Shown piece after piece: positions 6,528-9,770 of a stretch of 9,770 bases of DNA. Source of the DNA: Bacteroidota bacterium (GTDB lineage Bacteria > Bacteroidota > Bacteroidia > Chitinophagales > Chitinophagaceae); contig JAEWJV010000356.1 in the NCBI GenBank assembly GCA_023386395.1, positions 1-9,770 on the forward strand, given 5' to 3'. The translations under genes and the position numbers were made by a program. The notes beneath the pieces are model-generated. The model made no database searches and was not told where the DNA came from. It saw nothing but the letters and a program-made list of their open reading frames with translations. Position 1 is the stretch's first letter. Every line of letters starts with the position of its first letter.

Positions 6528-7886
6528 ATGAAACCATCACTACCACAGGGAACACGGGATTTTAATGCGGCCACTGTACGCAAACGCAATTATATTTTCA
6601 ATACAATAAAAAACGTATTTGAGTTATATGGCTTTCAGCCGCTGGAAACGCCGGCTATGGAAAACCTTGATACGTTAACAGGTAAGTATGGAGAAGAAGG
6701 CGATAAGCTTCTTTTTAAAATACTGAACAATGGCCTTGAAAGAAAAGAAAAGCATGAGCAGGCCAGGCTTGATTTTGAAAAAGTGCTGGAAGGTAAAAAT
6801 GTTGCCGGCATTACGGAACGTGCTTTGCGTTATGATCTCACTATACCTTTTGCACGGTATGTTGCCATGAATTACGGGCAATTGAATTTCCCGTTTAAAC
6901 GTTACCAGGTTCAGCCCGTGTGGCGTGCAGACCGTCCGCAAAAAGGCCGGTACCGCGAATTTTACCAATGCGATGCAGATGTGGTGGGAAGCAACTCTTT
7001 ATTAAATGAAGTGGAACTCATCAATATTTATACAGAGGTTTTTAAGCAACTGAATATTGATGTTGAAATAAAGATCAACAACAGGAAAATCCTTTCAGCC
7101 CTCGCTGAATTATGCGGTGGCAGCGAAAGAATAACCGATATAACCGTTCCTATTGATAAACTGGACAAAATAGGTTGGGATAAAGTAAAAACAGAATTGG
7201 CTGACAGAGGCTTGCAGCATTTGCAGATTGAGCTGATTGAACAATACATTTCGATTGAGGGGGATAATGAATCTAAAATAAACAATATCAGATCCCTGAT
7301 AGACGAAATTGAAATTGGCAAGCAAGGTATTAATGAACTGGAATTTTTACTGGCGCATAATAAAGATAACGTCAATTTTTTCATAGACTTTACGCTGGCA
7401 CGTGGTTTAAATTATTATACCGGGACCATTATTGAAATAAAAGCTAAAAACGTGCAGATGGGCAGCATTGGCGGCGGCGGGCGGTACGACGATCTTACAG
7501 GTTTATTTGATGTGCCCGGTTTGCCGGGCGTTGGCATAAGCTTCGGCGTTGACAGGATATATGATGTGATGGAAGAACTAAAGTTATTTCCATCATCGCT
7601 GCAAACGTCAACACAGGTATTGTTTTTTAATTTGGGAGAAGCGGAAAGTAAGGCAGCATACAACCTTCTTCAGCAATTAAGAAGCAATAAAATAAAAGCA
7701 GAAATATATCACGAAGCGGCTAAGTTCGATAAGCAGTTTAAATATGCCGAGCGTAATAACATACCGTATATAATTATAATTGGCAGCAAGGAGCTTGAAG
7801 CAGGCAATTGCGTAATAAAAAACATTTCTACAGGCAAACAGGAAACAATAGAACAACCAGAACTTATCTCTTTTTCTTTTGAGTAG
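6528..7886 (+). CDS. hisS: Histidyl-tRNA synthetase
   Basis: A 452-residue class II synthetase that charges tRNA-His with histidine. It begins MKPSLPQGTRDF, the usual HisRS start. Class II and HisRS signatures follow in order: RALRYDLTIPFARYVA (98-113), motif 2 FKRYQVQPVWRADRPQKGRY (123-142) with EFYQCDADVVG just after, the histidine-binding ARGLNYYTG (291-299), and GGGGRYDDLTGLF with motif 3 GVGISFGVDRIYDVM (316-348). An anticodon-binding domain covers about 362-452. The ATG at 6528-6530 is preferred over TTG 6522 because it gives the standard N-terminus. It stands 44 bases after the phosphatase gene with no promoter or terminator visible between. The histidine-binding site is intact, so this is a tRNA synthetase rather than the paralogue HisZ. 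Confidence 0.96.
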   Translation: MKPSLPQGTRDFNAATVRKRNYIFNTIKNVFELYGFQPLETPAMENLDTLTGKYGEEGDKLLFKILNNGLERKEKHEQARLDFEKVLEGKNVAGITERALRYDLTIPFARYVAMNYGQLNFPFKRYQVQPVWRADRPQKGRYREFYQCDADVVGSNSLLNEVELINIYTEVFKQLNIDVEIKINNRKILSALAELCGGSERITDITVPIDKLDKIGWDKVKTELADRGLQHLQIELIEQYISIEGDNESKINNIRSLIDEIEIGKQGINELEFLLAHNKDNVNFFIDFTLARGLNYYTGTIIEIKAKNVQMGSIGGGGRYDDLTGLFDVPGLPGVGISFGVDRIYDVMEELKLFPSSLQTSTQVLFFNLGEAESKAAYNLLQQLRSNKIKAEIYHEAAKFDKQFKYAERNNIPYIIIIGSKELEAGNCVIKNISTGKQETIEQPELISFSFE

Positions 7887-7997
7887 AGAGTTGTTTAAAA
7901 TTTGTATGCATGAATGTCCACACATTTTATGAATAAATTATCACTTGAAAGCATCAGGCCGGAACGATGAATTCCATCACTTTATTAAAATAACTGC
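7887..7997. other. Convergent intergenic region without a clear terminator
   Basis: Between the ends of hisS (plus) and the oxidoreductase (minus). The only structure seen is a weak stem, GAATGT (7912-7917) with ACATTT (7922-7927) around CCAC. It is not GC-rich and has no clean T run. Confidence 0.5.
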
Positions 7998-9395
7998 TTA
8001 ATCGTTTTCAGCCGGTAAAATATTTTGATTTATCCTGAAGAAATTATGCGGGTCGTATTTCTTTTTAATTTCTGTTAAGCGCCGGTAATTGTGCTTATAG
8101 CTTGCTTTAATCCTGTCTTGCCCTTCATTCATCATAAAATTTAAATAAGCGCCGCCTGCAGAATACGGATGCGTTGCTTCCCAATAATCCTTACACCATT
8201 TTGTAATGGTTGCTGCATTGGCAGCATCGGGGTCAACGCCAACAATTACGCCTGCATATTTTGTATCCCGGTAAGCCCAGGCAGTGGCATCTTTGTCCAC
8301 TCTTGACACTGCGCCGTTCACAGGATATAAATGCATCTGGGAAAGCGGTGTTGGCATCTTCATACCAAATTCAAAATGTTTGGCGCTTGCTTTAGGTTGA
8401 ATTGAATCAAAGAAGTCTGCTCTCCAATACCATTGTAAACCTGGCGGCAGCAAACCATCGAATAATTTTTGCATGGAAGGATAAGGCATTTCACCTACAT
8501 GCTGAAACACAGGATTCTTTGCGAGTATGGGTTTGAAGACTTCCTCTGCCCTGCTTAAATCCCCGCAATAACACCAGACAATGCCACAAAACTTTTTATG
8601 ATGCAATGCTTCAGGAAATGGCGGGCCAGGGATAGTAAGCGTGGCGATAAAACCATTCAAATCATCGGGCGCATTACTGATAAACGCATCGTACCATTCC
8701 ATTATTTCTTCCGTCTTCTCAATCGGCCATAAGGGAGGGCCGCCAAAAACATTTTTAACATCATGCGCCTGGAATTTAAATGAAGTGATAATACCAAAAT
8801 TGCCACCACCACCACGAATCGCCCAAAACAAATCAGCATACTGCTCTGCATTTACAGTAACAAATGAACCATCTGCCAAAACCATATCAGCTTCCAGCAG
8901 ATTATCAATAGTAAGCCCATATTTTCTCGACAGATACCCAACGCCTCCTCCAAGCGTTAATCCACCAACACCTGTTGTAGAAATAATGCCTGCAGGAACA
9001 GCAAGCCCAAACACATGAGTGGCATGGTCCACTTCTCCCCAAACATTTCCGCCACCCACACGAATTGTTTTTTTATCCGCATTTACGCGAATAAATTTTA
9101 TGCCTGACAGATCAATCACCAAGCCATCATCGCATAAACCCAAACCTCCGCCGTTATGCCCTCCGCCTCTTACAGCCACGAGCAAATTGTTTTCCCTTGC
9201 AAAATTTACGGCATAAATAACATCGGCAACATCCACGCATTTTATAAACATAGCGGGATGTTTATCTACCATTGCATTATACACTCTTCGTGTATCATTA
9301 TATATTGCATCGTTTGGAAGAATAATGCTGCCCCTTAACCGGGAAGCTAAATTTTCGATAGCAGCAGCACTGATATTTTTTGGTGAATTAATCAT
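7998..9395 (-). CDS. FAD-binding oxidoreductase, berberine-bridge-enzyme type
   Basis: A 465-residue flavoprotein of the PCMH / BBE family (VAO superfamily), which oxidises small organic substrates such as alcohols, sugars or alkaloids using covalently held FAD. The FAD domain includes RGGGHNGGG (76-84), whose His80 is the usual covalent FAD attachment site, then GVGGLTLGGGVGYLSRKYGL (142-161) and WAIRGGGGNFGI (191-202). The C-terminal BBE segment is GAYLNFMM (415-422) to KKYDPHNFFRINQNI (445-459). The second, cysteinyl FAD link of plant BBE is missing: the position is Ile138 in PAGIISTTGVGG. No signal peptide is seen. The ATG at 9393-9395 is preferred to TTG 9425, which lies inside the promoter. 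The substrate cannot be read. An AraC-type regulator gene lies immediately upstream. Confidence 0.92.
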   Translation of the reverse strand: MINSPKNISAAAIENLASRLRGSIILPNDAIYNDTRRVYNAMVDKHPAMFIKCVDVADVIYAVNFARENNLLVAVRGGGHNGGGLGLCDDGLVIDLSGIKFIRVNADKKTIRVGGGNVWGEVDHATHVFGLAVPAGIISTTGVGGLTLGGGVGYLSRKYGLTIDNLLEADMVLADGSFVTVNAEQYADLFWAIRGGGGNFGIITSFKFQAHDVKNVFGGPPLWPIEKTEEIMEWYDAFISNAPDDLNGFIATLTIPGPPFPEALHHKKFCGIVWCYCGDLSRAEEVFKPILAKNPVFQHVGEMPYPSMQKLFDGLLPPGLQWYWRADFFDSIQPKASAKHFEFGMKMPTPLSQMHLYPVNGAVSRVDKDATAWAYRDTKYAGVIVGVDPDAANAATITKWCKDYWEATHPYSAGGAYLNFMMNEGQDRIKASYKHNYRRLTEIKKKYDPHNFFRINQNILPAEND

Positions 9396-9422
9396 AGCGT
9401 AGTCTTTAAAAAATTGAATAAC

Positions 9423-9430
9423 CAAAACTA
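9423..9430 (-). promoter_or_regulatory. Bacteroidota -7 promoter element for the FAD oxidoreductase
   Basis: On the minus strand the bases read TAGTTTTG, an exact TAnnTTTG match, 27 bases before the ATG at 9395. Transcription would start near 9416 and leave an untranslated leader of about 20 bases. No -33 TTTG is seen at the expected spacing. The site supports independent transcription from the regulator gene upstream. Confidence 0.55.
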
Positions 9431-9480
9431 TTACGCCATACGCTGCTACGCTGTAACTTTTGATTCAAATACAGGCAATT

Positions 9481-9770
9481 TTAATTCATGCCAGGAAGTT
9501 GAGAAGGCATGCACCCATATTTTTTTTGAAAGCATTTTGAAAAATAAGAGGGGCTGCTGAAGCCGGTTTTAAAAGCTATTTCAGAAATATTACCGTCACT
9601 ATTATTTAATAATTTCAGAGCTTCCTTTAAGCGATATTCTTTTATAAAACTATTGGGCGAGTAGCCGGTAAGTGCAGTTAGTTTACGATACAACTGAGAT
9701 TTGCTGCAATGCATCTGCTTGCTGAAATCATCAACTTTTAAATTGATATTATTCCAGCATGTATCAACAT
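9481..9770 (-). CDS. AraC-family DNA-binding domain, C-terminal part of a regulator (runs off right edge)
   Basis: The frame is open to the right edge, so this is the C-terminal end of a longer protein. About 95 residues are visible, containing both helix-turn-helix units of an AraC/XylS domain. The first is around LKVDDFSKQMHCSKSQLYRKL, followed by TGYSPNSFIKEYRLKEALKLL. The second is ISEIAFKTGFSSPSYFSKCF, followed by KKYGCMPSQL. The SKSQLYRKLTALTGYSPNSFI wording resembles AraC domains at the end of Bacteroidota hybrid two-component sensors as well as stand-alone regulators; the missing N-terminus would decide. Met at 9714 lies inside the first HTH and is not a credible start. It ends 85 bases before the oxidoreductase ATG on the same strand, so it may regulate that gene. 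Confidence 0.88.
   Translation of the reverse strand, partial: VDTCWNNINLKVDDFSKQMHCSKSQLYRKLTALTGYSPNSFIKEYRLKEALKLLNNSDGNISEIAFKTGFSSPSYFSKCFQKKYGCMPSQLPGMN

Noticed and set aside
6675..7925. Minus-strand open frames across hisS and its downstream gap
   Set aside because: They overlap hisS in antisense, are rich in Ser/Phe/Ile from codon mirroring, and have no family features.
7912..7927. Possible terminator after hisS
   Set aside because: The stem is six pairs, mostly A-T with one wobble, and lacks a clear T run; too weak to call.
8641..9338. Plus-strand open frames opposite the FAD oxidoreductase
   Set aside because: They lie antisense to a well-supported gene with intact motifs; their proline-rich, low-quality translations match no family and reflect codon bias of the real gene.
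9396..9425. Upstream TTG start for the FAD oxidoreductase
   Set aside because: It overlaps the -7 box, so the codon would not be in the mRNA; ATG 9395 fits better.
1..9770. Mobile element, CRISPR array, tRNA or defence system
   Set aside because: No transposase, integrase, regularly spaced repeats, cloverleaf or known defence domain was found; every long gene is a recognised housekeeping or envelope family.

Overview
The window looks like chromosomal DNA of a Bacteroidota bacterium, most likely of the Chitinophagaceae or a close relative. This is inferred from three things. The genes are AT-rich with few Shine-Dalgarno sites. Two promoters match the Bacteroidota -7 element TAnnTTTG. A tonB / small membrane protein / PstS-like lipoprotein / TPR protein cluster of a type typical of that phylum is present. 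Most of the window is ordinary housekeeping sequence; I found no phage, transposon, CRISPR array, tRNA or rRNA.

Left part (1-1950, minus strand): a leader region, pyrR (pyrimidine regulator / uracil phosphoribosyltransferase family), pyrB (aspartate carbamoyltransferase) and the 5' part of coaD (CoA biosynthesis, running off the left edge). pyrR contains no ATG anywhere in its frame, and a TTG at 1817-1819 fits the family start best. Just upstream lies an unannotated 31-codon frame for a one-pass hydrophobic peptide (1854-1949). A clear hairpin terminator (1981-2010) separates this unit from the next.

Centre (2029-5824, minus strand): a tight four-gene operon in the order tonB, 77-residue two-TM protein, PstS-like lipoprotein, 585-residue secreted TPR protein. 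Spacings are 31, 7 and -1 bases. It probably serves TonB-dependent energisation of the outer membrane, but the exbB/exbD motor genes that usually precede such clusters are not here: the upstream neighbour is a divergent, unrelated operon.

Right of centre (5825-7886, plus strand): a divergent intergenic region with a good -7 box and an adjacent 7+10+7 inverted repeat drives a low-molecular-weight protein tyrosine phosphatase gene and then hisS (histidyl-tRNA synthetase).

Right end (7998-9770, minus strand): a berberine-bridge-enzyme-like FAD oxidoreductase with its own -7 box. Upstream of it is the C-terminal AraC-type DNA-binding domain of a regulator that runs off the right edge. No gene-free stretch exceeds 300 bases; the longest are 5825-5994 and 1874-2028.
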